From: Cannabis sativa
Lineage: Eukaryota; Streptophyta; Magnoliopsida; Rosales; Cannabaceae
Direction of reading: 5' to 3'
Assembly (NCBI RefSeq): GCF_029168945.1
Contig: NC_083604.1
Coordinates: forward strand, 32,049,686 to 32,113,685
Length of the DNA: 64,000 nucleotides
Under the pieces are notes generated by a model. It was not told the origin of the DNA. It ran no database searches and saw only the letters and a program-made list of their open reading frames with translations. Numbering within the stretch: position 1 is the first letter of the stretch; the number at the start of each line of letters is the position of its first letter. A program made the position numbers and the translations under genes. Below, piece after piece: positions 45,776 through 58,355 of the stretch.

Positions 45776-47945
45776 TGTAAAGCCCGCTTAGTTAATTTGG
45801 AAATTAGCAGTTGTTTATGTTCAATCATGAAATTATTTATAGCCATTTAAATAATTTATTATGGATATTTATGGAATTCAGATATGCATGAGTATGTTAT
45901 CAGTAGCTTTTATATTTCGCATTTCGATTATTAGGTATTTTGGAACTCGGCGTTTGGCTCAGTAGAAATCACAACTTAGTATGTTAGTATTTTGGGGACG
46001 GGTTTTAGACATTGGGAATGTCGGGAATGGCCGGGAATTTAGAATTTCCCAAAAATACCCCTTAAGTATGATTTATGTGATTTTATGGTGGAGGGGCAAA
46101 ATGGTCTTTTTGCCCCAAGGACTTTTTGTCTTTTAGTGACTTGATTATTTGAAAAATAAATGTTAATTGTTTATATTTTTGGCTGAAATGGAATTGGTTT
46201 ATATTACTTAGCTTTATTCTCTTTTTTCACAAAAATATGCTAAGTTAGAAAATAGAAATTTCAAGCAAAACTCTCTCTCTTTTTCTCTCCTTTCGGCTGG
46301 GTTTTTGGGGTGCTAAAGCTGGGTTTTTCTTCAATTCTCAAAGCTAAATTCATCCTATTTGTGAGCTCTTGATTGTGGTAGGTGATTCTAACTCTTTCTC
46401 TTTAAATTTCTTGAAAAAAAAATGATGAAATGTGATGATGCATGCATGTTGTTTTGAATGTTGTTGCTGCTGCTTTCTGTGGTTATTTTATGTGGTTCAA
46501 AGCATGTTAAATTGATAGGAAATAAGCTATGTTAGAAGCATGTAGGTTAGATTGTTAAAGCCTTGAGTTTTCTTTGCAAAAGTATGAATTTTGGAAGGAA
46601 AATGTTGTGATTAGGTTCTGTGATGTTGCTGTTGTTTCTATGAGTTTGCAGAAGTGATATTATGCTAGTTTAAGTTGAATTTAGTTGGTTTGCATGCTTG
46701 TTTTGGTGGTTTGCTCAAGCTTGAGTTTGGAACTCAAAGCTTGAGCTCCAATGGCAAAATTTGTATCTGTGGTTTCTGGGTAGGTTTGATGCCTTGGAAT
46801 TGTTCTTTAGGGTGTTTAGAACAGGTCTGGAAAGTTTGGGACCAATTGGGGTTGAATTGGTCAAGTTATGTAATTTTATGTTGGCTGCCTGCGAGAGCCG
46901 AGATTAGGTTGTGCATCGAATTCGGATGGGGTCTTTGAATTTCCCCGAACGGGTCGGTTGGGCAGCGGTCTTCGGATGGGGGATTTTTCAGAACCCTAGT
47001 TTTCCTCGTTTTTGGGTTTTTAGGGGTATTGCCATGCTTTTTATCGATAGGGAAACTTTTAGTTTCGAGTTTTAGTCCCCGGGAAGTGATTTAGCGTGTC
47101 ACTTATAGCGTTGTGATTTTTATGGTTTAGGAGCCGATGTCCGTAGTTCGGCTTCAGTTCCGGTCGGGTTGACGCAGCACACTTGAAATCGGAATCCGGG
47201 TAAGATTAGTATAACAGGATGCATATGTAGATTACATGTTTAGCGTGCATGTAGGAAGCCTGCTAGATTACATTAGATATGTATTTAGGCTTCGAACCAT
47301 CCAACCTGTCACGTCGGTACGGTACCGGAGTATGACCGACGGCGGAGTATGACGTTCAGCCGTCAGTGACACTTGGTTGGTGGTTCGATCTTTATTGACT
47401 TTATCCGTCGGTACGAGTCGGGTATGACCAAGCCGGCGGAGTATGGCCGGTTCGGCCGTCGGGAGGATACTTGTCAATAGTACGTCCCCCCGAACGTTCA
47501 AAACTCGGTACCATGTTGGACATGGCGGTAGTGCTCGATTACCATGTTGGACATGGCGATGGCGGGACTCGGTATCTGTCGACTCACGGTTTATGTTCAT
47601 GTGTAGGTAAAGGCAAGGCGATTCTTGATGGGCCCGTGAGCGAGCTTATGAGATTGTCCATGTCGGGGCGGTTAGGCTGGAGCGTACGATCCTCGGGACG
47701 ACGGGGCGAGATTTTTGTAAGTCGTTAGACGACTTTCATTTTGATGTAAAAGTTAAACGGTTAAAACGTTTGTAAATATTTTTATAAATCGGGATCCGAG
47801 ACTTTTGTAAAATGGTTTATAAGTTTAATGAAAAAGCAAAATTTTAATTAATCACGTTTTTCCATAAACCTCGTTGATTAGCAACGAACGAGAGCTGATA
47901 CGTTTAAAAATCACGTAATACGCCTAAGATAGTTAGGGTGTTACA
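45776..47945 (+). repeat. G1 5' LTR, 2170 bp
   Basis: Starts TGTAAAGCCC and ends GTTAGGGTGTTACA. It matches 52856-53950 almost base for base up to about 46880; then both LTR copies diverge irregularly from each other and from G2. It lacks about 50 bases present in the 3' LTR at 54655-54710. Confidence 0.9.
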
Positions 47946-47948
47946 CTT

Positions 47949-47960
47949 TGGTATCGTAGC
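47949..47960 (+). other. G1 primer-binding site, altered
   Basis: TGGTATCGTAGC in the exact place where G3 has TGGTATCAGAGC. The change falls on the CAG of the normal site. Confidence 0.75.
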
Positions 47961-48334
47961 CGGGTTGTCTTAGAAGATCGTCACGACATGTACAATCATC
48001 ATCGGCGAGTTAGCTCGGTTCACGGTTCGGTAAGCCTTTATTGCTTTAGTAGTTTATTTTATTCGGTTATGAAAAAAAAGAAAAGCACTTGTTAGGAAGC
48101 ATGTTAGTAGCACGATATTAGAATAGGCGCATGTTTCATTTCTAATTTCCAAATTAAGCGGCATTAGTAAGCTCGCCTTGAATACGACACGATATGCCAA
48201 CTCTTGGTTTCGCGGGCGGTTAACTAGATGGACGCCGGGCGGACTACCGAGTCGGGGCGACTCGTAGGGTCGAATCGGGGTCGGGGGCTCGGTTCCCCAC
48301 TGCTCGGGGGCGGGGTAGGGTCCCGGCGGGGCTT

Positions 48335-49400
48335 GTGGCCGGGGTGATGAGAACCCGCCACGGGCTGCCCGAGGCTCCCCAGGCCAATCGGGAGCCGGCC
48401 GGGCGGGAGTTGCGGTTTGCGGAGATGCAAGCCGGGATCGAAGAGCAAGACCTCGAGATTCGGAGGTTGAGACGGCGGGGTGCTCCTGCCGGTTCCGGTG
48501 CCCGTAGTTCCGGTGGCACACCTTGCCCGGGCAGTAGAGATAGTGGTGGCGGCCCATAGATTGGAACCATTGTATGAGCGGTTCGGAAGCAAGCACCTCC
48601 GGTATTCTGGGAGGTCCGGATGTATCGAAAGCCGAGCGATGGGCGCGGTGATCACCGAGAATCTTGAACTTCATGGGTGTCACCTGGGGTAACGACGAGT
48701 GGTGTGCGCCACATTTCGGTTCCGGGAGGATGCCACGGTATGGTGGGACATGGTGTCTCGGATTCACGATGTCACCACCATGACTGGAAGGTTTCGGGAA
48801 CTCTTCAACGCGAAATACTATAATGAGGCGGTCGGAAGCGCCGAAGAGGAAGAGTTCGTTCACGACCCGGCGGGAGAACATGAGCGTCCGAGTATACTAC
48901 TCGGTTTGACCAGGATGGCGAGGTTAGCCTCGGGAATTGTCTTAGCCGACTTCGGCGGGAAGGAGAAGTATGCGGACGGGTTGAATCCCAAGATCGGACG
49001 CATGACACGATGATTACCACGGACGACGGCACCACCTATGCTCGGATGGTGGAGAAGGCCTTTGCGGGCGAGGGCGCGGTGGGGTGCATGTCGGATTCGG
49101 TCGATTCTCGGTTGGTGGCGGGGCTCTACCCCTCTGCATCGGGCTTTAGCGGGGAGTAGTGGTTCGGCAATTGATCGGAGGAAGAGGGCACCCACGCTTC
49201 GGCTCGAGTCGAACAAGAGGTTCGGGGAACCGAACGAGAGGAGTCGTCTGGTGGTAATGAGACCGATTCTCCTATCCGAGTGCCCTAGGCGCAGAGGCAT
49301 CATCGGGGTGAGTGCAAGGGCGGGGATGCTTTCATTTGTGGCATGCCGGGCACTTCGAGAGGGAATGTCCCCGGCCCGAGGCCGCAGGAGCTCCGGCGAT
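48335..49400 (+). pseudogene. G1 gag, broken
   Basis: 48335-48540 encodes the coiled-coil part (RFAEMQAGIEEQDLEIRRLRR). 48699-49013 encodes the gag core (CATFRFREDATVWWDMVSRIHDVTTMT-RFRELFNAKYYNEAV). 49038-49300 continues, frameshifted, towards the basic region, but the zinc knuckle expected near 49330-49375 is not readable. Compared with the G2 text (61-112 of its product) nearly every break coincides with a lost or changed CAG, CTG or CCGG. The large open stretch on the opposite strand (48881-48054) is a shadow. Confidence 0.75.
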
Positions 49401-49489
49401 ACCCACTCCGGCCCGGGGTGTTCGCTATCACGCGGCGATGCGGATGCGGCCCATCGGTTGTTACGAATCGGCTTTTTATTAACAACTCG

Positions 49490-52300
49490 ATTTATTCGAT
49501 CTTTGTTTGATTACGGGGCTACACATTCTTATGTGGCGGCCGAGTCTTTAGTAAGTTGGGTAGACCCTATGATAGATATGAATCGGGGTTTGGAACCCTG
49601 TTACACAGCGGAGAATTGGTTATCTCCAATAGGTGGATTAGGTCTATGCGTCCGTCGGGATAGATGGTAGAGAGTTAAGCGGCGATACGATAGAGATGAG
49701 CTTAGTCGAATTCGATATTATTTTAGGAATGGATTTCTATCTAAATATTCGGCGAGCATTGATTGTAAGAGGAAGATGGTGGTCTTCCAGCGGAAAGTGG
49801 AGAACGCGTTCGTGTTTGTGGGTTCGGTTCGGGGATCTCGGATCCGGTGATCTCGGCTATGTCGGCGAGAGAATTATTGCACGGTGGGTGCTTAGGGTTT
49901 ACGGCCGTGGTGGTGGACACCACTCGGCCCGGTCTCGGCCGAGAGGACATCGAGTGGTTCGGGAATTTTTGGACGTTTTCTGAAGAACTTCCGGGGTTAC
50001 CACCTCGGCGAGAGATTGACTTCGTGATTGACTTGGCACCGGGGGGTGGATCCGGTTTCCAAAGCCCCGTATAGGATGGCCCCGAGTGAACTTAAGGAAT
50101 TAAAGATTCGGCTCCAAGGGTTGCTTGACATAGGGTTCATTCGGCCCCGGTGTGTCACCTTGGGGAGCCCGGTTTTGTTTGTGAAGAAGAAGGATGGGTA
50201 CATGAGGATGTGCATCGACTACGAGAGTTGAACAAGTGACGGTGAAGAATAAATATCCATTACCTGGATCGATGACTTGTTCGATCGGCTTCGGGGGGAA
50301 GACGGTCTTTTCTAAGATTGATCTCCGTTCGGGTTATCATCGGGTTGAGAATCGAGAGGAGGACATTCCAAAGACGGCTTTCGCACTAGTATGGACCTAC
50401 GAGTTTAGTTATGTCATTCGGACTAACCAATGCTCCTGCGGCATTCATGGACACGATGAATAGAGTGTTCAAGGATTTCCTCGATATCTGTGTGATTGTG
50501 TTTATCGACGACATCCTCGTGTACTCTCGGTCGAAGAGGAGCATGAGTTACATCTTCGGATATGCGCAACGACTTCGAGAACATAAGCTCTACGCCAAGT
50601 TCAAGAAATGTGAGTTTTGGTTGTCTCGAGGTGTCCTTCCTAGGGCACATTGTGAGTAAAGACGGGATCAAGGTGGATCCGGGAAGATCGAATCCGTCGA
50701 GGATTGGCGGGCAGAAGACGATGACGGAGATCGAAGCTTCTTGGGATTAGGTGTACTACCGTAGGTTCGTGGAGGGTTCTCCAAAATTTCAATGCCCACT
50801 AAGCAGAGCTTACAAAGAAGAATCGGCGATTTATACGGTCGAGATAAATGCGAAGCCAGTTTTCAGGAGCTGAAAAAGAGGTTAATTACTGCTACGGTAC
50901 TAGCTTTGCCTTCGGACAAGGAGAAGTTTGTAGTCTATTGTGACGCATCCAAACAGGGTTTGGGGTGCGTATTGATGCAAGCCGATCGGGTTATCGCTTA
51001 TGCCTCCCGTCAGTTAAAGGATTATGAACAGCGATACCCGACTCATGATTTAGAATTAGCCGCTGTGGTTTTGCCTTTGAAGATTTGGCGGCATTACGTA
51101 TGGAGAGAAGTGTGAGATCTATACGGAGCCATAAGAGTCTCAAGTATTTCTTTACTCGGAATGATTTGAACATGAGACAAAGGCGTTGGTTAGAATTAGT
51201 GAAGGACTACGGCGAGATCCTCTATCATCCGGAAAAGCCAATGTAGTGGTGATGCCACGAGTAGAAAGGGTCCGGGCGGGTAGCTAGCATGGTTCGGATC
51301 TCACCCCGAATTAGCGAGAGGATATGGTTAGATCCGACGTGAGTTTGTGGTAGGTCGGCTTCACAACTTAACGGCGCAATGCGACTGTTAGAAAGAATAA
51401 AGGTTGCTCAGACGACAGATCCGGAATTAGTGAAAATTCGAGATGAGGTATTGGCTGGTCAAGCCAAAGACTTTTCAGTGTCAGATAGTGGGATGCTTTT
51501 GTATAAAGCCAGGGTTTGTGTCCCGAGCAATGTGGACTTGAGAAACGAGATCTTTGAGGAGGCTCATTCTACTCCATATTCTCTGCATCCCGGCACCACC
51601 AAGATGTACCAAGATTTGAAACCGTACTTCTGGTGGAGCGGTATGAAGAAGAATTTGGTAGAATTCGTATCGAGATGCCTCACTTGTCGGCGGATCAAGG
51701 GCGAACATCGAGACCGGCGGGGTTGTTGCAGCCTCTAACCCTACCGGATGGAAATGGGAGGATATTACGATGGATTTTGTGGTCGGGTTACCTAGGACCA
51801 CGGGTATGTATGATTCCATGCAGGTAGTGGTGGGCCGATTTACGAAATCTTGCTCATTTTACGCGGTCGAACAACATTTTCGGTGGATCGGTTAGCGGGC
51901 GTACGTCGGGGAGATAGTGAGACTTCACGGGGTATGCAAGAAGTCTATAGTTTCGGATAAGGATCCAGAAATTCACCTCCAAATTTTGGCAAAGTTTGCA
52001 ACGGGCAATGGGTACGAAGGGCGAAATTCGGTACGGCATTCCATCCTCGGACGGATGGTCGGTCCAGAAAGGACAATTCGGATATTGGAGGATATGTTGA
52101 GAGCTTTGTGTTATGGACTTTGAGGGTTCATGGAGCAAATACCTACGATTAATAGAATTTTCATATAACAACGATTATCGGAGTACGATAGGGATGGCAC
52201 CACATGGGCTTGTTGTACGGTAGGAAATGTAGATCCTATCCATCCTTAGGATGAGACGGGGGAGAGGAAATACCTAGGTCGGAGTCGGTTCAGCGGACCG
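49490..52300 (+). pseudogene. G1 protease, reverse transcriptase, RNase H and integrase, broken
   Basis: Protease appears as [12 protein letters not shown] (49500; DSG has become DYG). Reverse transcriptase runs from about 49980 to 50750, with [25 protein letters not shown] and [12 protein letters not shown] (50411-50540). RNase H lies at 50840-51250, including a clean [14 protein letters not shown] stretch. Integrase lies at 51379-52300; the zinc-binding part is clean through [15 protein letters not shown]...SRCLTC, and the DDE part is broken. More than ten frame changes occur, unevenly spaced: long perfect blocks alternate with blocks having an indel every few codons. Confidence 0.8.
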
Positions 52301-52518
52301 ATGAGGCAATAGAAAAGATAAAAGCTAGAATGCTTGCCTCACGGAAGCGGACGGAAAGAGTTACGCGGTCCAGAAACGTAGGGATGTTGAGTTCCGAGTA
52401 GGGGACCATGTGTTTTTGCGAGTATCTCCGATGAAGGGGATTAAACGTTTCGGGAAAAGAGGCAAGTTATGCCACTAGATTTCTTGGACCTTTCGAGATT
52501 CTCGAGAAGATAGGTCAA

Positions 52519-52854
52519 GTGGCATATCGGTTAGCATTGCCTCCAGCCTTATCAGCAGTGCACAACGTATTCCATGTCTCAATGTTGAGAAAATACGTTT
52601 CAGACCCCTCTCATATACTCAGTTATGAGAGCCTACAGCTTCAGCCAGACATGACCTATGAGGAACAGCCAGTGCAGATCCTGGATAGAAAGGATAAAGT
52701 CCTTCGGAATAAGACCATAGCATTGGTCAAGGTTCTCTGGAGAAACAGCAAGGTGGAGGAAGCCACATGGGAGCTTGAGTCAGATATGCGAGCTCAATAT
52801 CCAGAGTTATTCAGGTTAGATTTCGGGGACGAAATCCTTTTAAGGGGGGGATAG
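52519..52854 (+). pseudogene. G1 integrase C-terminus with chromodomain-like tail, intact piece
   Basis: 111 residues, [20 protein letters not shown]...[18 protein letters not shown] to the stop at the polypurine tract. The translation is indistinguishable from the G2 C-terminus (its residues 1173-1282). The chromodomain-like tail is thought to steer integration to chromatin in chromoviruses. The apparent ATG is internal. Confidence 0.85.
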
Positions 52855-52855
52855 T
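52842..52855 (+). other. G1 polypurine tract overlapping the pol stop
   Basis: AAGGGGGGGATAGT just before the LTR; its codons give the last Arg-Gly-Gly and the TAG stop of pol. Confidence 0.85.
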
Positions 52856-55079
52856 TGTAAAGCCCTCTTAGTTAATTTGGAAATTAGCAGTTGTTTATGT
52901 TTAATCATGAAATTATTTATAGCCATTTAAATAATTTATTATGGATATTTATGGAATTCAGATATGCATGAGTATGTTATCAGTAGCTTTTATATTTCGC
53001 ATTTCCGGTGTCCGGTATTTTGGAACTCGGCGTTTGGCTCAGTAGAAATCACAACTTAGTATGTTAGTATTTTGGGGACGGGTTTTAGACATTGGGAATG
53101 TCGGGAATGGCCGGGAATTTAGAATTTCCCAAAAATACCCCTTAAGTATGATTTATGTGATTTTATGGTGGAGGGGCAAAATGGTCTTTTTGCCCCAAGG
53201 ACTTTTTGTCTTTTAGTGACTTGATTATTTGAAAAATAAATGTTAATTGTTTATATTTTTGGCTGAAATGGAATTGGTTTATATTACTTAGCTTTATTCT
53301 CTTTTTTCACAAAAATATGCTAAGTTAGAAAATAGAAATTTCAAGCAAAACTCTCTCTCTTTTTCTCTCCTTTCGGCTGGGTTTTTGGGGTGCTAAAGCT
53401 GGGTTTTTCTTCAATTCTCAAAGCTAAATTCATCCTATTTGTGAGCTCTTGATTGTGGTAGGTGATTCTAACTCTTTCTCTTTAAATTTCTTGAAAAAAA
53501 TTATGAAAAGTGATGATGCATGCATGTTGTTTTGAATGTTGTTGCTGCTGCTTTCTGTGGTTATTTTATGTGGTTCAAAGCATGTTAAATTGATAGGAAT
53601 TAAGCTATGTTAGAAGCATGTAGGTTAGATTGTTAAAGCCTTGAGTTTTCTTTGCAAAAGTATGAATTTTGGAAGGAAAATGTTGTGATTAGGTTCTGTG
53701 ATGTTGCTGTTTTTCTATGAGTTTGCAGAAGTGATATTATGCTAGTTTAAGTTGAATTTAGTTGGTTTGCATGCTTGTTTTGGTGGTTTGCTCAAGCTTG
53801 AGTTTGGAACTCAAAGCTTGAGCTCTAATGGCAAAATTTGTATCTGTGGTTTCTGGGTAGGTTTGATGCCTTGGAATTGTTCTTTAGGATGTTTAGAACA
53901 GGTCTGGAAAGTTTGGGACCAATTGGGGTTGAATTGGTCAAGTTATGTAATTTTATGTTGGCTGCCGAGGAGCCGAATTCGGTTGTGCATCCGGAATTCG
54001 GATGGGGGTCTGAATTTCCCGGAAGCAGATTAGGTTGGGCAACGGTCTTCGGATGGGGGATTTTCGGAACCCTAGTTTTCCTCGTTTTTGGGTTTTTAGG
54101 GGGTATTGCCATGCTTTTTATCGATAGGGAAACTTTTAGTTTCGAGTTTTAGTCCCTAGGAAGTGATTTAGCGTGTCACTTATAGCGTTGTGATTTTTAT
54201 GGTTTAGGAGCCGATGTCCAGCGTTCGGCTTCGGATTCCGGTCGGGTTGACTTTGAAATCGGAATCCGGAGTAAGATTAGTATAACGGTATGCATATGTA
54301 GATTACATGTTTAGCGTGCATGTAGGAAGCTTTGCTAGATGACATTAGATATGTATTTAGGCTTCGAACCATCCAACCCTGTCACGTCGGTACGAGTGGA
54401 GTATGACCCGGCGGCGGAGTATGACCAGGTTCGGCCGTCAGTGACACTTGGTTGGTGGTTCAGTGCTATTGACCTATCCGTCGGTACGAGTGGAGTATGA
54501 CCAGCGGCGGAGTATGGCCAGGTTCGGCCGTCGGGAGGATACTTGTCAATAGTGCGGGTCCCACGAACGTTCAAAACTCAGTACCATGTGGGACATGGCA
54601 GTAGTGCTCAGTACCATGTTGGACATGGCAGTAGCGGGACTCAGTATCGTGTTGGACAAGGCGATCGAGTTTTATGTATGATATTATTATGCTTTTCTTG
54701 CGGGTACGTCGAGCTCACGGTTTATGTTCATGTGTAGGTAAAGGCAAGGCGGTTGCGATGGGCCGTGAGCGAGCTTATGAGATTGTACATGTCGGGGCGG
54801 TTAGGCACTGGAGCGTACGATCCTCGGGACGACGGGGGTGAGATTTTGTAAGCGCTCGTTAGACGACTTTCATTTTGATGTAAAAGTTAAACAGTTAAAA
54901 CGTTTGTAAATATTTTTATAAATCGGGATCCCGAGACTTTTTGTAAAATGGTTTATAAGTTTAATGAAAAAGCAAAATTTTAATTAATCACGTTTTTCCA
55001 TAAACCTCGTTGATTAGCAACGAGCTGCACAGTACGTTTAAAAATCACGTAATACGCCTAAGATAGTTAGGGTGTTACA
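52856..55079 (+). repeat. G1 3' LTR, 2224 bp
   Basis: Starts TGTAAAGCCC and ends GGTGTTACA. It contains tandem blocks with ACCATGTTGGACATGGCAGT (54580-54660) that match, inverted, the G2 LTR repeats. Confidence 0.9.
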
Positions 55080-55084
55080 TAACA

Positions 55085-56289
55085 GTTGTTCATTTTAAGG
55101 TTAAATTCCTCTCTTTTGGGCCTTGTGTGAGAGTTGGGAGCCATAGAAGTGGGTACGACATACTCAACCCAGCACCCCCTCACATGAACCACCCCAATTG
55201 TGAAGGCCCATTTGCCTGATTTGAATAACTGTACTAGGTTAATTAAATTAGTTTAACCTAATAAAATTGATTAGCAACATAATTAATTTCATTTATTTTG
55301 AAATTAATTTAAGAAAACCATAGTTTAAAGAATTTTATATTCTAAGCTAAACTATATGTATTTTCTTGTATTTAATTAAATATAGAATTATAACCATCTA
55401 GATTCTTTCTGAAGCTTAATTTAAATTTTTCATTAAATATTCTTATTTAAATTTAGTTATCTATAACTAACCAGCTTAAATCTGAATATCTTTTGGATTT
55501 AAAATTTCGAAATTAAGTTGAGGAATTTTAAGCATTGGTTATTAAGATTCTTTAGATATTTTTTTTAAGCCGATATTTTTTCAAATATCAACTTAAAATG
55601 GAATATTTTCAAATTAAGTGGTTACAACTTAATTTTAATTTAATTAAGTCTAATTTGAAAGATATTTAAGTTGATTTTTTAGATTCTTCTAAAACAACTT
55701 AAACAAGATATTTTCAAATTTGTTCGATATTTATTCGAATTTATTTTTCGAATTTAAATAATTATTGAAAATTAATTAAAGTTGATTTTTTATTTAAACC
55801 AACTTTAATTTGTAATTTTTCATTATTATAATATGGAATAAAAGATTATACAAAATACATATTTTAAAAGTCGATCTCCATTGTTGGCTTTACATCGCGT
55901 TTGTTTTAGTGAGTAATCCTCCCTAATGGAGGAACGTTCATTAAAAATTTTGCACCGTTTAATCTCGAAAGATAAGTAGTTTGTAAGTGTTTTATATGGT
56001 ATGGATCACCCTAATGGTGGCGACCATATTTGACTTGCAAATTATGAAACAATGGTGGAAGCTCATAAGATAGAATTGCCTTGACTCTCGCCTAAACGGG
56101 ACAACGCTGAATTCCAATCTTGATCGAATAAAAGGTTGCTAGAATGATTATCATTTTAGATGAGTTGACTACTCTATTCAATGGATGATGCTTTGACTCT
56201 CGCCTAAACGGGACACTGTATCGGTTTGTTGAAAAACCTTGGAAAATAAACTATGTTAGATTTAGTATTTTTATAACATATGTGATTAT
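55085..56289 (+). other. C2 leader, second part
   Basis: AT-rich, no coding signal. The motif CTCGCCTAAACGGGACA occurs twice (about 56087-56103 and 56200-56216), each followed by a similar phrase, and two related lines with CCTAATGG lie between. This continues the leader begun at 44354. Confidence 0.5.
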
Positions 56290-57345
56290 TTGTTATTTTC
56301 TGAATATGTGTATGAATTTATGAACCAAAACCTTACTTCTGTTTTATTGATGTGTTGTAGTGCCATTATGAATAACCCTCACCCCGATCCTCTCCTAGTT
56401 AATATCTTAGCAAAAGAACTCTATAGTGTGAAAATGCATCCTGGTAGTTGCATAGACTCACACCTGTTGATGATGAATCTAATGTTCCAAAAGACAAATC
56501 TACTAGGAATTGATTTATCAAGAGAACAATGGGTCCAATTCATTCTTAATAGTCTTCCTCTGGAGTATAATGAATTTGTTGTTTCTTACATGATCAACAA
56601 TGTCAACTCCTCCAACATGGACAAGCTCGAAGCAGAATTACGAGCCCATGAACGGAATCTGATTGTAATGGGTCCCCCTGGGTTTGCAATTCATAATCAG
56701 AGGAAAAGGATTAAGCATGAAGGCTCTAGCAAAGCTGCTTCTTCAAGTACAATTATCAGACATAATCTTCTATGTTCGAATTGTAATGAAAAGGGACATC
56801 AAGAAGAACTATCTCCTCGGCTTCTAAACAATTCAAACGAAGGTAATGCTTTTGTCTTTGAATCATGTGTTTTAGAGAACGACAAATCCGTTTGGATTGT
56901 TGATTCTGGTTCTACTAACCATGTATGTTCTTCACTGCAACTGCTTGAAACTTGGGAAAATCTGCTTCCAGGAGAGTTAAAGCTTAAAGTTGGTAATGGC
57001 GAGTTAGTGTCGGTCAAAGCTAGAGGAAAAGCCCGCATCAAGTTTCAACAAAGATTTTTAATTTTAGAAAATGTTTTATTTATTCCAAACTTTAGTAGAA
57101 ACTTGATTAGTGTCTCATGTTTGCAAACACAATCTTATATATTGAATTTTCCGAGTACTAATTGTTCAATTTCTCGTAATGGATTTCAAATATGTGTTGC
57201 TACCATGGAACAAGGGCTTTATGTTTTAAGACCGAATACACAAATCTCACTAAACAGTGAACTTTTCAATGTAGCTAAACCTAGAAACCTCAAAAGAAAG
57301 AGATTGATAATGATGATCAAACTTATCTATGGCACTTACGTTTAG
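56290..57345 (+). pseudogene. C2 gag-protease, N-terminus missing
   Basis: 351 residues. Residues 50-140 match the C-terminal half of a copia gag core (SHLLMMNLMFQKTNLLG...WVQFILNSLPLEYNEFVVSYMINN). The zinc knuckle CSNCNEKGH is broken, because the last Cys is replaced in HQEELS. Protease begins at WIVDSGSTNHV (DSG near residue 208) and is followed by the usual LKVGNGELVSVKARGKARI. The first half of gag is missing, so ATG 56290 is not a true start. After 57345 the frame shifts by one into integrase. Probably non-autonomous. Confidence 0.75.
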
Positions 57346-57944
57346 GTCATATAGGCTTTGATAGACTCAATAGGCTAACCAAAGGCGGTCCATTAAAAAA
57401 TGTCGTCTTAGGTGAACTGTCAGTATGCGAGTCCTGCCTAGAAGGAAAAATGACTAAACGTTCTTTCTCTGCAAAGGGAGAGCGTGACAAAATCCCCCTA
57501 GGGTTAGTGCATTCTGATGTTTGCGGACCGCTGAATGTAAAAGCCCGATTACTCTAGATATTTCATTGACGATTACTCTAGATATAGTTTTCTTTACATA
57601 ATGCAAAAGAAATCTGAAACGTTTGAAAAGTTTTAGGAGTTTCATGCTTTGGCTCAAAACCAATTAGGTAAATCATTAAAGATCTTGCGAACTGATAGGG
57701 GTGGAGAATATATGGATATGCAGTTCAAAGATCATTTAATTGAACTTGGAATTGAATCCCAATACACTGCCCCAGGCACTCCACAACAAAATGGAGTTGC
57801 AGAAAGAAGAAATCGCACTCTTTTCGAAATGGTTAGGTCTATGCTCAGTTATTCAACTCTGCCTACGTCCTTTTGGGGATATGCTATACAGATGGCAAAT
57901 GACATTTTAAATGTTGTTCCATCTAAAGCAGTCCCTAAGACACC
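57318..57944 (+). pseudogene. C2 integrase, broken and cut by G2
   Basis: The GAG-pre-integrase zinc-binding part is LWHLRLGHIGFDRL...CESCLEGKMTKRSF (57320-57460), followed by HSDVCGPLN (57512-57538). Around 57540-57590 the first catalytic region is scrambled; GATTACTCTAGATAT occurs twice (57547 and 57571). It then continues cleanly as LKILRTDRGGEYMDMQFKDHL...SQYTAPGTPQQNGVAERRNRTL, with the second D and the E of the triad. It ends at the G2 LTR (57945), so the rest of pol is off-window. Confidence 0.78.
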
Positions 57945-58355
57945 TGTAACACCCTAACTACCTTAGGCGTATTACGTGATTTTTAAACGTACTGTGCAGC
58001 TCGTTGCTAACCAACGAGGTTTATGGAAAAACGTGATTAATTAAAATTTTGCTTTTTAATTAAACTTATAAACAGTATTACAAAAGACTCGGGATCCCGA
58101 TTATAAAAATATTTACAAAAAGTTTAACTGTTTAACTGTTACATAAAATAAAGGTCGACTAATGACCGGTTACGAAAATTCAGCCTTGCTGTCCCGAGGA
58201 TCGTACGCTCCAGGCCTAACCGCCCCGACATGTACAATCTCATAAGCTCGCTCACGGTCCATCAGCTATAGCCTTGCCTTTACCTATACATAAACGTAAA
58301 CTGTGAGTCGACAGACTCAGTAAGAAAAGCATAATAATATCATACATAATTCTAA

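Larger units (their letters stand above)
45776..55079 (+). mobile_element. G1: Ty3/gypsy chromovirus (Tekay/Del-like), 9.3 kb, frame heavily broken
   Basis: It has a complete pair of LTRs, TAACA duplications, a primer-site-like sequence, all pol domains in order and a polypurine tract. It is the same family as G2. The first 1.1 kb of the LTRs are nearly identical to each other. In contrast, the second half of both LTRs and long stretches of gag-pol are full of small indels and substitutions, interspersed with clean stretches (50875-51110, 51385-51690, 52510-52855). Confidence 0.92.
42449..57944 (+). mobile_element. C2: copia element inserted in the LINE and hosting G1 and G2
   Basis: Own sequence: 42449-45775, 55085-57944, then beyond the window. 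It has a 5' LTR, a primer-binding site, a long AT-rich leader, and a shortened gag-protease plus integrase. GCAAC before the LTR (42444-42448) is the expected target duplication. Its remaining pol and 3' LTR should follow G2 outside the window. Confidence 0.82.

Noticed and set aside
46675..46938. 87-residue frame repeated at 53752-54033
   Set aside because: Same reason for G1: duplicated because it is LTR sequence, and the end differs between copies.
48054..48881. 275-residue open stretch on the minus strand in G1
   Set aside because: It is antisense to the gag of G1, lies in a GC-rich part and is proline/arginine-rich as expected for a shadow frame; no family resemblance.
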